Notes under the pieces: generated by a model | Database searches by the model: none | What the model was told of the DNA's origin: nothing | What the model saw: only the letters and a program-made list of their open reading frames with translations | Part shown: piece by piece, positions 24,095 to 38,093 of the stretch | Layout: each line of letters opens with the position of its first letter | How positions within the stretch are numbered: position 1 is the first letter of the stretch | Position numbers and translations under genes: made by a program | From: Climacium dendroides | Lineage: Eukaryota; Streptophyta; Bryopsida; Hypnales; Climaciaceae | Assembly (NCBI GenBank): GCA_950106755.1 | Contig: OX467082.1 | Location: 8,432,001-8,496,000, forward strand | Direction of reading: 5' to 3' | Length of the DNA: 64,000 nt

Positions 24095-26648
24095 ATGTTG
24101 AAGCACCATCACCACAACGGCTCTCCGGTTTCAACCAGCCGCCGTCGCCGTTCACACCTCCACCACACCGCCAGCCGAAGTGTTCCCGAAGTGGGTATCA
24201 TTCCTGGAAATCGCTTCTTCCTGCTCCCCCTGAAGAAAGTCACAGCCCTCGTGCGCCCCCACACGCCGTGCAGGGAGCCTTCCGCCACTAAAACCAAGCC
24301 CTGTATCGTCTCAAAAGCCAAGCAAGCTTGCAGTCAAGGGGTTGAGATTCACCGTGAGAGACTGTTGCAGGAGTTTTACGTGCGGAGTCAGGCGCATTCG
24401 AATAGCTCGAGGTTGATAGCAAAGCAACGGCGTCGGCGGAGTGTTTTCGTGGCGAAGACGCGGTTGTCGCCTGTTTGTGAGCAAGCAAGTGGGGTTGCAG
24501 AGCAGGAGCTTTTGCTGGAGTGTGAGAGATTGTTCTGGAATGATGGGAGGCTCGTTGATTCGAGAAACTGTAGGACTGTCGGTGTTTCCTATAGGTCGAG
24601 AGCCAAGGATACCTCCATCTTTGCTTTAGGCGAGACGACACTACTGGAGTCGTTTCGAGGAGCTTGCCTTGCGGCGTCATCTACGCAGGTGCGCTCAAAT
24701 TTTCTGTTGAACGTGTTCAGTATTCACTTCCAATAGAGTTAAGGATGCAGTCATTCTGTAAATGGAGTCAGGTTTCTACAAATGCTTTGGTCTAGCTACA
24801 ATTCGATAGGAAATCTTGATGTTTTAACTAGAATTCATAACAATTTTGTGAAAATTCTGTTGTATTTCGTCAGAAATTGTATTGTAGATACCTAACTAGC
24901 AGAAATGCTTTTCGAAATTCGCTAGAATTGATCGCCTCAACTAGATTTTCGGAGCCACCGTAGTGCAAAACATAAAATGAAAAAAGAAAGGTTGTTAACC
25001 TTCACCCCGTTCAAACTGCGTCTAACTCATTCAAACTGGGAGTGTAAATCTTGTGCAAAACAAGGGGCGACTCCAATGAATAACTCCATGAATTGAACCA
25101 CAAACTGCAGAAGCATTTTGATGTTATCTAGAGTTTTCCTCAAAGTTTGGACTGTTTCAGATTAGTGATTGAACTACCAAAAGAATTGAATCCTTTCGAA
25201 CACACGCTGTGAGACTGTCCTTTCCCAGTATCAGAAGTTTCCTAGATGAATTTGCACTGGCAGCACCCTTTTTCGCAGTTGGCGAACTGTAAATTAACCA
25301 GGAATTAATGGCAACCCAATAACCAGAGATATATAATCTCCCGGTAACAGGAAATAATCAACCTAATGCATTGAACGTGCCATCGCTGCAGGTGCTTCAA
25401 GAACTAAACCTCAACACGGCAACGAAGACGAAGAAGAAACGCTCAAACTCGTTCTCCAACGCCTCGGACATAGATTTAGTTCTCTACAGAACTAGCAGAA
25501 GAACTCACACAAAATCACGGTTCAGTGTTAGTACGTCGACGGAGCGGGAGTGTTTAGTATCAGGAGGTCGGAGCTTTGGAAGGAACAACAGGGTATCACC
25601 AAGCTCACTATCACATGGCCAGCAATTGCATCCCGAGTTTGGCACTGGCAAAGATTGTGCAACAAGCTTCCTCAAAGCTGATGATTTAGAAACGCCAAGG
25701 AATATAAATAGAGGCAGCTCTAGGGCAACAAGCTTCGGCAAAGCTGATGAATTAGTAACGCCAAGAAACATGAATAGAGGCAGCTCTAGGGCAACAAGCT
25801 TCGGCAAAGCTGATGAATTAGTAACGCCAAGGAATAAGAATAGAGGCAGCTCTAGGGCAACAAGCTTCGGCAAAGCTGATGAATTAGTAACGCCAAGAAA
25901 CATGAATAGAGGCAGCTCTAGGGCAACAAGCTTCGGCAAAGCTGATGAATTAGTAACCCCAAGGAATCAGAATAGAGGCAGCTCTAGGGCAACAAGTTTC
26001 GGCAAAGCTGATGAATTAGTAACCCCAAGGAATCAGAATAGAGGCAGCTCTAGGGCAACAAGTTTCGGCAAAGCTGATGAATTAGTAACGCCAAGAAATA
26101 AGAATAGAGGCAGCTCTAGGGCAACAAGTTTCGGCAAAGCTGATGAATTAGTAACGCCAAGGAATAAGAGTAGAAGCAAGTCTAGGAGTAACTTCACAAC
26201 AACAAACACCAAGGCTGATGAATTAGTCCCGGAATTAGAAACGCCATGGAATAAGGATGGAAGCAATGATTCTAAGGACAATTGTACGACAAGCTTCAGC
26301 AAAGTTGATGAATTAGTAACGGTGTGTGATAAGAATAGTCTAAGCAATTTTAGGAGCAACAGTACAACAAGCATCGACAAAGGGGACGAGATAGTGAAAC
26401 TGTGTGATAAGAATAGAAGGAAGTCTAGGGGCCATCGTAGAACTAGTTCCGGCAAAGCTGATGAAATCCTAATTAGAGAGAAGAAGAGAAGGAATTTTAG
26501 TTTTGTGGGGTGCTCGCATCAGATTCGGTCTTGTGGTCCGTTTCTGTGTTCCTTCACTAACAAGAATGATCTGCCTGTTGGCCCTTCGCCTCTGCAGCTC
26601 TCCCGGCGCTTGCAGAACAAAGCCTCAGTTGCTCAGGGAGAGGTTTAG
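24095..26648 (+). CDS. Unknown basic protein with internal 22-residue repeats, two exons
   Basis: Exon 1 is 24095-24688 and exon 2 is 25392-26648, joined in phase at Gln-Val by a GT...AG intron, giving 616 residues. I do not recognise the family. The N-terminal third is basic (HHHH near the start, RRRRR near residue 110). Near residue 33 it carries PGNRFFLLPL, which faintly recalls a motif of plant PADRE/DUF4228 proteins; that is weak. The second exon has a KKKR stretch and at least seven near-identical 22-residue units with core RATSFGKADELVTPRN, flanked by about five degraded units, then a basic C-terminus. No signal peptide or membrane segment is seen, and most of it is probably disordered. 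The ATG has a reasonable context. An in-frame stop lies about 90 bases upstream, but an upstream exon joining in between cannot be excluded. Confidence 0.7.
25713..26174 (+). repeat. Coding minisatellite, seven 66-bp units
   Basis: Seven consecutive 66-bp units encode 22 residues each (core ATSFGKADELVTPRN followed by variable Met/Lys/Gln-Asn-Arg). Units are nearly identical at nucleotide level, while outer units upstream (25653-25712) and downstream (26175-26510) are strongly diverged. This pattern fits recent homogenisation of the array centre. Confidence 0.9.
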
Positions 26649-27262
26649 ATCTTTGGTGTTCAGGTTGTTCTACTTCATGGAACCATATCAAACTTAATTG
26701 AGAGAATTGGGATTTCAATTGCTCTTTTTCTGGGTAACTATTTTAGACTTGTCAACTTTTTCATCATTGTAGTATTGAGATGGACCATTTAGATCTTCAT
26801 AAAACTCTTTGCGGAGTGATGTGCAATTGAAATTCTCTTCAAGATCCTATAATTGCCTTGCTAAATTGTGCGACCACAAAGGAATTTCGAACTGGTTTGT
26901 GCGCAGAGGTTGTATTTGGCTGTGAATGGCCAAACACGCTCAAGGGTTAATGACCCTGGCAAGCTACAGTAGGTCTGCAACCATGTCACAAGTAGCAAAA
27001 ACTAAATGGAACCCTCAGTTCTCAGCGATGCCTCCAGGTTACTAATCTCTCCAATATTGGAACCAGCCATGCTCACGAAATAGTGCACTCGAAGTAATAG
27101 AGGAATTCGGGGCCAATGAAGGTCACAATTATGTGTGGAGCACTCGCTGGATACGGGAAAAAAAGCCTATACGACAATGGAGACGGCCAAATGGAACCAA
27201 AGATAATTATGTGTTTGATTACAAATATGAACAAAAAAAGGTGAAGAAAACAAACAAATTTG
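26649..27262. other. Intergenic region between convergent genes
   Basis: This lies between the 3' ends of the repeat-protein gene (plus) and the CLPTM1-like gene (minus). It should hold both 3' UTRs. Nothing else is visible. Confidence 0.5.
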
Positions 27263-30200
27263 CTAAGAACTCTTCTTATCCTCTTTCGTAGACGTTGAAC
27301 CTGCTGCCGGTACTGCACTATTGTCCTTCCCACTTCTCATACCTGCAGATGTCTTACTAATGGAATCCTCAGTGATACCCGCTCTCGGGGCATCTACCCT
27401 ATCTTCCCCAGCTCTATCACCCAATGCAGCTTCCGATCCTTCAAGAAGACCTGTCCCTGCCTCCGGAGCCTTCTCATCAGCTCCACCAAATCCAAACTCA
27501 TTGACACGCTTCTTGTCCACTGGGTACACCCAGCGCTGATACACGTAGACAAGAAAGATGATATCTGCACGTATCGAAAATTTGCGTTTGTCAGCACAAC
27601 TCACAATACAGAACATGTCCCCTTGCCCTTACAGTAAACTACAAGCAAACCACCTAGGAAAGCTTTACTTTGACTCAGAATTAGGAAGTTTACCATCTCG
27701 AAATACAGACAAGCGATGAAGAAGGGGCATCTTTATAACAAAAGCAAACAGATCGTCAATGATAGTGTTGAGGAATTTGTAGGTCATTTGTCGCCAAGGC
27801 ATGTGAGCCACTGACTTCAACTTGTAGTTGATGAAAAGCTGTGGACACATCATTATAAATCCTGCATTCATACGGCATACATCAACAGGTTAGTACCCAA
27901 TAACTGCCCGGGAGCAGTCTTAAAACATGAGGGTGAACCCAGCCTGGATTGACTCAGTACGTAAACAAGATATACAACACCCTGAAAGAACACCAAATGT
28001 AAACTAAAGGTGGCCAGGAACTTACCGAACGTATATACACAACTTGTCAGGGACCCCAACACCCACGAGTACCAGCTCTTGTGGCGTTCATACATAAGTG
28101 AGTAGATTGCAAAGCCAGCAACCAGAGGATATAAGACATAAGAAAGATACTTCATCGCCAAATCGTCGTATTCCTTTGTCTTGTTTCCAGCATATGACTG
28201 TCGATCGCTGAATTTAAGAATGGGATATCCACGACTACGATCAATCTGCACATTACAACGACAGGAAATCAAGTATCAGCGGGAGTTCATCTTAGACAAG
28301 ATTCATGATAGAAAAAAACACTTTAACCTTGTGTACCTATATGTTAATTTCTTGCACATGAACTATTCAATCGGCATCCAGGACTCTTACAATGCCAACA
28401 GCATAGAGCGATAAGGAATCCATGCGATTGGTACCTCTATATGCATGGCCTTCCCGATTTTCCAAAACTCAATGCAGCAACCCAAACCAGCGCTGATAAT
28501 GATCATCCACGACGTCTCATTGTCGAGCAAGTACAAAAACACAATGAACTGGCACGCGAAGTTGATTACAACAGACCGCGCTGATAATCCTTCCATAGAC
28601 TTATTCTTGTTCCAAAATTGTATGTCTGCATCACAACGGTTGCTCTCATCATATGATTTGAAGAAGGCAAATCACAAGTATGTACAATGATGGTAGCCAG
28701 ACAAATGACGAGCAAGCAAAACTTCACGAGTAAAATTTCACATGTCATAAAAAATTCCACCATATGGCATTCAAGTATCGCACAAAACACATCACAGGAA
28801 TAAAGTAATAGCCACATCTGTTACATGGATCACCACAGAATCCAGTGATCTTTACCATTCTTAAATGCCAAAAAATCGAAGACCGTGTGGAGAAGTGAAA
28901 CACACATCGTCAGCCCCAGAAGATAAGGATTTCCTTCCAAAAAAACTCTCTGCACAGCAAGAAGTAGATCAATAGCAGTCCATAAAACAAATTTAGTAAT
29001 TAAAAACCCAGTATATGGAAAGTGCCGTATGTCAAAGTGTGTGAATTTAAGAAGTAAAAATAAAAAGTCCAAACATTAGATCAAACGTCGAAAAAACTCT
29101 TGCATACGACTTTACAAAGTTAGATAATGCAACTTGAACACTCCAGACTTTGAAGTGACCTCAAGGAGGAATTACCTTAAGCTCATCAGCTTCACCATCC
29201 ATCATGCTGCCATATGACTTATGAAGTTGAAAAGATTGGTCAATTTGCATATACAGTTGCCACCTAGTAAGACTAATTGGACCAAGCTCCATGTTCACTG
29301 TTAGCTCTTTGACAGTCTCATTAAGACGAATAAACTTGTCCCTCAGCAACCAAAACTCGTTGAAAAACACCGTTGGATAATAATCACCGCTGATTTCATC
29401 AAAAGTCAGGTCTGGAGTTGCATATTAAGGAGAAGTGTCTTGTGCTAATTCCTTCGTCAACATGGCAAACTATTTAAAGTTGAATTGCGTTGCTCACCTT
29501 TTGAAAATTTCCTTATAAGATTTAAAAACAAAAAATCAAAAAAACATCTGAAAGTCACAACTATCTAACAGACAAGGACACGCAGTCTGAGTAGAGGCGC
29601 TAGTAGTAGTGTGAGTGGATACGACCAGCAATATGTGGTGGGGCACCACCTCTCGGGTACCTGCAATGTGGAACATCTTGTTGTAAGAACTACCGACTAA
29701 ATTCTGAAATTCCGTATCAGTACAGAGATGCTGTCGAACTCCAACAGCGAACACAGCAGGCTAGAGCAACTATAAATGGAAACCTCTTCAGTAGCGGCTG
29801 ATGAATTAACGGTCGTCACAAAGCAATAGCATACCTAGTGAAATCTTCTACCAAGTTAATGGTCACATTGGTCTTGAAAAACGACACCCATTCAGTAGGA
29901 CCCTCTTCCACTTCTTCTACGGGCGCTTCCAAAAGTGGCTGAACAAAACACCACGATAATAAGAAAGAAAACCGGAAATCCAGTCAAGCAGGTCCTTCAA
30001 CCACAACCCTTCAACTGGCAACAATCAGATGCCGAAGAAACACCATAACAATCGATAGAGAGTCTTCTCCTTTCAAGTCAATACAGTCATACTTGTAATA
30101 CTTAAGACAAAGTTGAAATTCGTTTAAGCTGAGCGCAATGCTGACCTCTGTAAAATTTTCCTTCTCACCCTTTGAGAGCAGACTCTTCCGTGTGTCAACT

Positions 30201-31474
30201 TTTGGTTTCGGAAAGTAGACAACAAATGCTGCACCGACAGCAAATATATAAAATATAAACCAACAGTCCCAGTCAGTATAAGTACTACAAGAACAACATG
30301 CCACAAAACAGAGATTTCATTCTGAACATACTGGAATAATGCGGCTAACCTAAGCAATATTATAGGTTTCCATATCAGCTTTATCATAATAGAAGCCAAA
30401 ATTAGGGGAATGGTATCAAGCACATGTGATTATCATGATCTTTCCAGTATCGAGGGTTATTTTCTTTTTGACCACCAATGACCCAAAATTCAATGCGAGA
30501 TCAGGCAGCCTATATTTGATCGTACTTTCAACAACCATACAAAGGTCATCGCTCCAAAACTTTGCGATCAAAAGGAGTCCATGACCACAGCCTCGTGAAA
30601 TGAGAAATGATGCAAATGACTTCAATGTTTGAAAATCTTACCGTGGCGTGTACTGAAGGTAGCTGTACGCACGTATTCCGGACTTGCAGGATCGGGAGAA
30701 AAGCCTGATCTTGCAAAAAACACATGGGAATACAGGGTACCATTTCGCTGAACTGCCTCTGATGGATAATATGTGAAGGTTTTGTGACGAACACTATCTG
30801 GGGTCCAAACAGCGTAAGGGATATTTGTTTCATGCCACACTAAGGCCTCATCATTTCCAAAAGTAAATTCTGATTTCTCGGATAGGTACACCCAAAGGTC
30901 CTGCATCAAACAACGATCCCCCAAAAAATCAAATTCCCTATTTCAAAGGTAGAACAATAATAATCTAGTATTCAGAGTATACCTCGATCTGGTACCGCTC
31001 TCGCAGCCCGCACCGAAACAGTGTTAACAAATTCTACCACAAAATGTTGAAAGTGAATGTAGCCTCGATTAAACAAGGCCTAACCCACCAATACTCCAAA
31101 TATGTCACTGATGAACTCATATCCAATCTTTGGAATTAAACATTATGATGTTTAGAAAAAAAATAGACAAACTGTAGAGCACCCAAGCTGGTATACGCCC
31201 TGTCACGATATAACTAGAACATCACTAATATGGCACACAAGTAGTACAACAGAAACAGACAACAGGTATAAAGAACTACCAAATTCTCGCCCTTGGTAAA
31301 AAGATTGCTAGTAAGAAGATCTGGATTCGTGACTTTCTTGGGACCGAAGATCTGCATCGCAAAGTACCAGAAGACGGCCATGCGCACAAAACCAGCTAAT
31401 GAACCGGTCCAGCTCTGCGGCGCTTGTTGATTAGCTGGCGCCACCTCAGTGGCTGGCGCCTGGGGAGGCGCCAT
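27263..31474 (-). CDS. CLPTM1-family multipass membrane protein, 11 exons
   Basis: The protein belongs to the cleft lip and palate transmembrane protein 1 family, widespread multipass endomembrane proteins. Exons (minus): 31474-31280, 30900-30642, 30228-30146, 29938-29835, 29660-29626, 29411-29176, 28949-28856, 28625-28435, 28245-28026, 27861-27694 and 27564-27263. All join in phase and give 628 residues. Family hallmarks are WHETNIPYAVW, YSHVFFARSGF, YYPTVFFNEFWLLRDK, NPYLLGLTMCVSLLHTVFDF, GNKTKEYDD, HKSWYSWVLGSLTSCVY and MCPQLFINYKLKSVAHMPWR. One N-terminal membrane segment (VRMAVFWYFAMQIF) precedes a large lumenal domain, then several membrane segments follow. Exon 5 is only 35 nt. The C-terminal tail after NEFGFGG is an Ala/Gly/Ser-rich extension of about 70 residues, longer than I recall for homologues. 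The start is the ATG of MAPPQAPATE. Confidence 0.95.
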
Positions 31475-33070
31475 TGCTGACAATACAAACACTTGCTAAC
31501 TCAGAATAAAAGGGACTGGTTTCGTTGCTGCAGAACATGCACATTTAAAAAAAGGTCAGAGAGAAGCGGTTAGCCAGAATTGGGTTCTATAATCTACCAG
31601 CAGGGACAATCAAGTTATCCAACCATGCCAGAATGATCAGTATCCAGGAACAACACTCTGCTAAATCAAGTTAGGATGGCACCTCTGTAAACCTATCTCA
31701 TGAACTAAATCCAGTCTTCAAACCGTGTGCAGATGCTTATAGATAGAAGTGCCCTTGTAGTGCAGCTAAACTAAGATAATATCCCTTAAACCCCGGCTCC
31801 CGAAAAAGCTCACAGCTGCAGTTGGCTCAATTCTCAAAATCGTCTATTTACAAAAAAATAATCCTCCAAGCTCTAAAGAAACCAACTCTGAAGAATTAAA
31901 CATGGTGCAATACAGCACATTAACCTGGATTCACTGCTAATAGCACAAGAAAAATCACTTCCCAAGCTTAAAACCCTAGGGAATTAAAACAAAAGCACAG
32001 ACTGACCACCATTTGCACAGATCCTCTAAACAGAAAACCCTAGCACAAAAAAAAGTGCCTCACGTCTTTTTACGTGCCTCAAAGTTTCTTTGAAAACATG
32101 GCATGCATCACAACCGAAACAAAACCTAAGATCGCACCAATGCAAAACCAAGCATCACAGCTTAATCAATAAAATCGTATCACAACACGAACCTCTCACA
32201 CGCGATAATCCGATCGAAAAGAAAAAAAATCAACATGCACCAGCAGCTTCTTCCGAATTTAACGCCGCGGCAAGGCGACATAACCGCAAAAACAAAACAT
32301 GGTCCAAAACGTAGAAAACGAACCCCTTCGTTTAATCACAAAATTCATGTAACACTAATAATCTCTCACACGCGATGTATAAAAATAAGGCTTCTGACAA
32401 CAAGAAGTAAAAGCGCCAGCGCACAAAACTATCCTGCGAGACAAAACTCGCCCAGAATCGCCAAAGAAAAAAAAACAAGGTAAAAAAGAAAAAAAAAAAA
32501 AAGAATCGAACACGTGACGCACTCATTCACTCGAGACTAACTCCAACGGCGTGACCTCACGGCGCTGGAGCAATGCTTGTAATAAGACCTCACATGGAAA
32601 AACAATCGTTCCACTCGTACATAAAAGACACCAAACCCGGGCAAATGGTGTAAAAGAAAAACCTCATGAAAGCGAGAGCAGGCGTACCACAACAAGTTGA
32701 AATTGCGTAAGCTTGTCCTGCGACGCTTTGATGATGTTGTTGCAAATACACGGCGCGTAGCTCACGGACGTTCGAAGGCGGATACGATGATCAACGCAGG
32801 CCCGCAGCAAGCGAGCGAAGGCAGGGGCGGCACAAGCCGGGGACGAGAAGATGATGCGACGAGAAGTGAGCGACGAGACGACGCCGACGATGCCGACGGA
32901 TGAAACGTGGATGGTGGTGGATGAGATCGGATCTTTGGGAATGTACGGTACATTCGTTGTCGATTTATCATCGGTTTTTAAATTTAGGGTGAGTACTCAA
33001 GTGGATTCTTTGGTTCCGAATCGAACTTACCCAATAAAGGAAAAAGGTGAAATAAGGAACTGAATGCTCG
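31475..33070 (-). promoter_or_regulatory. 5' flank of the CLPTM1-like gene, with a GC-rich patch
   Basis: No coding exon is recognised. About 32640-32960 is distinctly GC-rich with many CG dinucleotides, unlike the surroundings. It may be the promoter or a first untranslated exon of the minus-strand gene; a non-coding plus-strand transcript is also possible. Confidence 0.35.
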
Positions 33071-36000
33071 GTCCTAGAGAATTTACTTTTTACTTTTTAT
33101 TTTAATTTGCTAGTGGCTCCATTGCAGTAACCACTTTTACTTTGACCCTTCGAGGATGGGCCTAAGATCGTGGAAATCATCCATTTTGACATTGACATTG
33201 TATGAATATTTGGTTTAAAAAAATATATAAAAACACTCATTGGAAGTCAAATTGCTATACAAGACCTCTCCTATTTATGCAAAATTTCAAGGATGAATAC
33301 TTGTACTTTTGTCCTACACATAGAAGATTCTCTATCAGTCATCGACCAAAATATGGCCGCAGTGTCGTTTATGGGTTAAAGAATTTCACTTGAGGGTAGT
33401 GATATTTGGACAGATCCATCTAAAGTAAGCTCAGCACCCCCCAAAACCACTTTTCCTGGTTCTACTATCTTCGAAGGTTAAAGTCCAATTTTGTCTTAAT
33501 GAGTTTGGTTGCAACTTCAAGGAAAATCCAACCCAAATTGTCTTGTAATTTTTCAACATTTCAATAATATTTTGTAAACTTTCAAAGTTGAAAGCATAGA
33601 ATACCTATTTTTGCCATCAAACTCACTCATAAACAACTTACCTTCAAAGCCAAATATGCTTCAATGGCTCCTATTAAATGTTCTTGAAAGTTGAAAACTT
33701 GTGGTGTTTGGGGGGAACATAGTGGTTCTTTCAAGGATTCTTTTGCCACTCTTTTATATTCTTTTGAGGCCATTTTAAAGTAAGGACCTTGTAAATTGTA
33801 GCAATTGAAATTGGACGTAAAAAAATTATTTTTTTGTATTAAATGACCTCTCTCATCATTCATCATAGAAGATATTGTGATCTTTATAATTAGACAATAT
33901 AAATTTGTATATTGACATATTCAACAAACTGAATTTGAAGTTTTTTTATAATAAATTTGAAAAAGAAGCTTATTTTGAAGAATATGCAATCTAAGTAGAG
34001 TATCATTCTAAACATACATCTACCATTGCAATTCAAGAACTAGTAAGCTTTCCTCTTATCCATGGTGTATTTTTATAATTTTCATTTTGAAGAGTAATAT
34101 CAATGGAAGAGACCACTTTTAACAATTAAGGATTTAGAAACTAATAAACATTCATGGTAGTAATGTGTATCATACAAAATATTAGTGTTGCTAATTTTCA
34201 AGAATCTTATGTAGTTTTTAGCTTTTTAAAAATATTTATTAAAATTCAATACAATAAAATATATAAATAGATTCATTCTTGTAATCATTGCATACTAAAT
34301 ACAATAAGAATACACTCAACTTTGTGGAATCTTATTTTTCCAAATAAAAATGGACAAAATGTATGTCTTTTTATTTTTAGACATTTGTCAAATTACATTT
34401 GCCAACTTTAAGGTCATATTCATTCAAATGAAAAAATCTACAATTTCATATTGTCTTTGACTTTATGTTAGATGAGAATAAGTATTTGATATTAAATTTT
34501 TTTGGTGAATTGAAACTCCAAGATGTTAATACATTCACAAAACTTTGATTTTATAAAGGTTGATATGTTCATAATTTTTTGATTTGTTAAAATAGAGGTC
34601 TTGAATAATAGGGATGAAATCTCAAAATATCCATTTTGTCTCAATATAATGATTATGGCCATCTTTAATGATTTATTTGGCAAGAACAACCAACGGTGAC
34701 CATTAGGTATGGTAATTAACCTTTGAATTTGTAGATTAAAAACATATTGCAAAAATATCCCATGATCGGTTTTGTATGCTAGTATAACTAATTCTTTAAC
34801 TCTCTCCCTATAGCATAAAGTAGATAAGCTTAATACCACCTAATTTGCAATTTGAATATTTTGAGGCCAACTCTAAGACGGTCACATATTTTTCAAAGGT
34901 GTATACTTGTTTCAAGAATCAAAACCAAGTAGAATTATTACCTTGCAATTAATCCTTAAATGACATTTCATGTCTAGGCTTGGTCAAACTTCATTAGATT
35001 TCTACATTAAAAACATATTTTAAAATTTTGATATTTTTCACTTGTAGTGACATATGTCTAAAGCTTAATTTTTTTTACAATTGAAAACATGAAATTGAGT
35101 TTTATATGATTTTAAAAAGAAATTTTCATGTAAAAATCATAATAATTACAAAAATGCTTTAAATAGTATGAAATTTTTGAGAAAAATGGAAATAATAGAG
35201 ACAAACTTCATGGTATAAATGATATACTCTTTGAGACTACACCAAGAGAAATTCAATAGAAAAAGGTCAAAAGTGGTGTATTTTGAGCTTTAAGAAGCTA
35301 TCTTGAAAGTGCTACAAAAATTACAATTTTAACAATTTTGAAAAAATTTATATGGAGTAAAAAATAGATTATTGGAGCTACATTTTCTTAACTAAACTTA
35401 AAAACATCTAAAATCAATAACTATATAAAAATTCAAGATTTGACTTTCAAAATGCCTGAAGGACTTGCATTGTCTTTTAAGGGTTAAAATTATAATTATT
35501 GTAAATTTTTAAAGTGGTTTGCCTTGAAATTACAAAAACATGTACAAAGTGAAGTTATAAACATCTCATAAATAATCCATAACTACCTTTTTGTGTATCT
35601 ATTGGCACTCAAGTATTCACCAATCAAAGATTGACATGTTATCTCTTATAGGCAATAATGCACTAATTTTGTCAAAAAATGAAGAAATTTAGATGTTTGT
35701 CAAACAAAATTGGGGCCAAAAGTAGGGGGGGGAATTGAGCAAGTCTACTTTAAAATGGTCTTGTTCAAGCATGAATCCAATGTAAAATGTAGGATGTTGA
35801 CAAGTGATGAGACACAACCATTGAAATTTGACATTTGGAGCACTAACTCACAACATCATTAAGAAAAATAGAATATTACAAGAAAGGTGGTCTTAGGGTG
35901 CAACTACTATATAAGGTAACAACATCCCAAAACATCCAAATAAGCAATTCAACATAGTTGGAGATATTTTTTTTCAGAAAAAAATACTATTATAGTATTA

Positions 36001-37540
36001 GCTATTGAAAATCATGAATTAAAAAAAATTGGATAAGGCATGTAATTACTTTAAATTTTAAAAATGAAACTCACCAAGCCACTAAAATTGTCACAAATCT
36101 TAGTCATAATACTAAAATCTAAATAATTAAGAGCATTGAATCATAATTAAGTATAGGAACAATTTAATTGCACTATTGGGGACACTTTCTATAGAAGTCT
36201 ACTTGTCATGAATGGGTATACATTTGGTTTTTGGTGTTTTCACCTTATTGTATAGCAAACTTTGATGCGCACAGACCACCTTTTTAAAAAATGAATTTAA
36301 TAAAAAAATAATATTATTGGAAATTCATGAATGGTTGAACAACCAATTGGACACTTTCCAAACAAACATATGCTTAATATATCATTCTCTACTCATCAAA
36401 CTCCCAATCATCACATTTGAACAATATAAGGGAATGGAGACTTAATGAACCAAATTAAATTTAGTATAGGGCAATTCCTACCGAAGAGGAATTTATGGCA
36501 AGGAATGTTTCAACAAGGAAGGCCATTTCTTGCCATAAATCCCTCTTCAATGAGATTGTCCAATATAAATTATTGACAAAAAATGCAAAAATGAATGAAA
36601 ATTGAGCATTTGTTGCATATATCATCTATTAAGGCAAAAATCATAATCCCTAGTTATGGCAATTTTCCTTTTTAGCAAGGGATAGTAAAAAATATATATT
36701 TGAGAAATGAATGGTGCATTTCCCGATGGTGCATATCCCAACAAAGACAATGAGAGTTGAGCCCTCATTGCTTACATAATTTGCCCCCTATTTTTGAATG
36801 GTTGATTTTATATTTTTTTGACCTCTTTTAGGCAACTTGGGATCTTTTATTCTAGTATGAACTCAAGTTTTTCAAATTTGATCATCTTTAAAAAATAATG
36901 AGATTCTAAGTTAGTTTTCCATGGACACAAATGGACTCTTCATTCACAACAACCTTCACATGCACTAGTATTAACCCCTAATGCATGTTGGAGAGCATAT
37001 AAACAAAATACAATGAAGAAACCTTGATACAATAGACCACATTCAGGCTCCATGCTTACATTAGGGGTTGAGATGTATAAACCCACAATCATCACTGTAC
37101 AAAATGCGGACGTGCATTTGAACGAAAAAGTGATACAAAAATTAGATATTGATGATACAAGATGTGTACAATCAAAGCATGCGAGCCTAAAAAGTAACAA
37201 CTTCTTATTTAACAAACTTCTTACATTTTTTCATTTTCAAAATTTCAATATAAGAAGTATTTAAAAATTTATTGAAGAAATGTGGTCATGTAAAAAAAGG
37301 AACCAATATAATTTTTTTTAACAATGAAAGTAATAGTGAAGATGGAAAAACAACAACATTGTACACTTACCTAATGATTATGTTAATTTAAATGTATACA
37401 ATAGTATTGGGGACTACAACTAGGGGAATTAATTTTTTGTGTTTACTTTTTTTTGTAAATTAAATTAAAAAATAAAGTAAATAGTAAATAAAAAAAGCTA
37501 AGGGAATTAATTTTTCCATATTTCCGTGAGAGAGCCAAGC
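33071..37540. other. Long AT-rich intergenic region
   Basis: No gene is recognised on either strand. Open stretches at 34492-34839 (minus), 36940-37215 (minus) and others are AT-rich and match nothing. A hairpin element lies at 36465-36567. A stretch near 33435 (ACCCCCCAAAACCACTTTT) faintly resembles the end of family A. Confidence 0.5.
36465..36567. mobile_element. 103-bp inverted-repeat element
   Basis: The left arm starts TATAGGGCAATTCC and runs through GAGGAATTTATGGCAAGGAA. The right arm is its near inverse (TTTCTTGCCATAAATCCCTC, ending TTGTCCAATATA). The whole could fold into one long hairpin. There is no coding capacity. Confidence 0.6.
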
Positions 37541-38093
37541 ATGTGATATTAAAGAGGAAAGGCGTAGTGGTACACGCGTCGCGACGCTGTGTCTCCAGAG
37601 GTCACGGGCCACTCCAGCCTCTAGTAGAGCAGCTGTCACGACCACGGGTGGAATGCGCGGTCACGGTGACCCGGCCCGTCCTCCCCTTCCCATGCCGGTC
37701 CCAGCCCCGCCAACCATCCTCCCCGCCTCACATCTGCCTGTTGCAGGCCTGGCGTTGCTTCGCGGCTTTCGGCCCTACGACCCAGCTCCCCCTCTTCCAC
37801 CGCGAATCCAGGATACCCCACAAGGAACAACAACAGTAAGTTAGCGTACAGTACGTAGTTGCTGCAACAACGCCACACAGCACGCGAGGTCAGTCTAGAA
37901 TTCCACAGCTGCAGCGAGAGCATCATCATCGCATCTGGACCTCGTTCCGTGCATTGGGAACAACCGAACCATCATCGCCGCCCCTGCATGCGCGACACCA
38001 CCCACCACACGGATCGCCACCTTCCCCTCGTTCCTCTACTAGCTATTACTCCCTTGAATTCTTCGTCCTTGGCCTCGCAATCCCTGCTCCACC
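37541..38093 (+). promoter_or_regulatory. GC-rich promoter / 5' UTR region of the branching enzyme gene
   Basis: An abrupt change from AT-rich to GC-rich sequence occurs near 37550 and continues to about 38250. Several out-of-frame open stretches here are compositional. This is the expected position of the transcription start. Confidence 0.45.

Noticed and set aside
25505..26455. Long hydrophobic repeat frames on the minus strand of the 22-residue repeat gene
   Set aside because: A 66-bp unit is divisible by three, so a frame open once stays open through the whole array on either strand. The spliced plus-strand frame is longer and has a proper start and intron.
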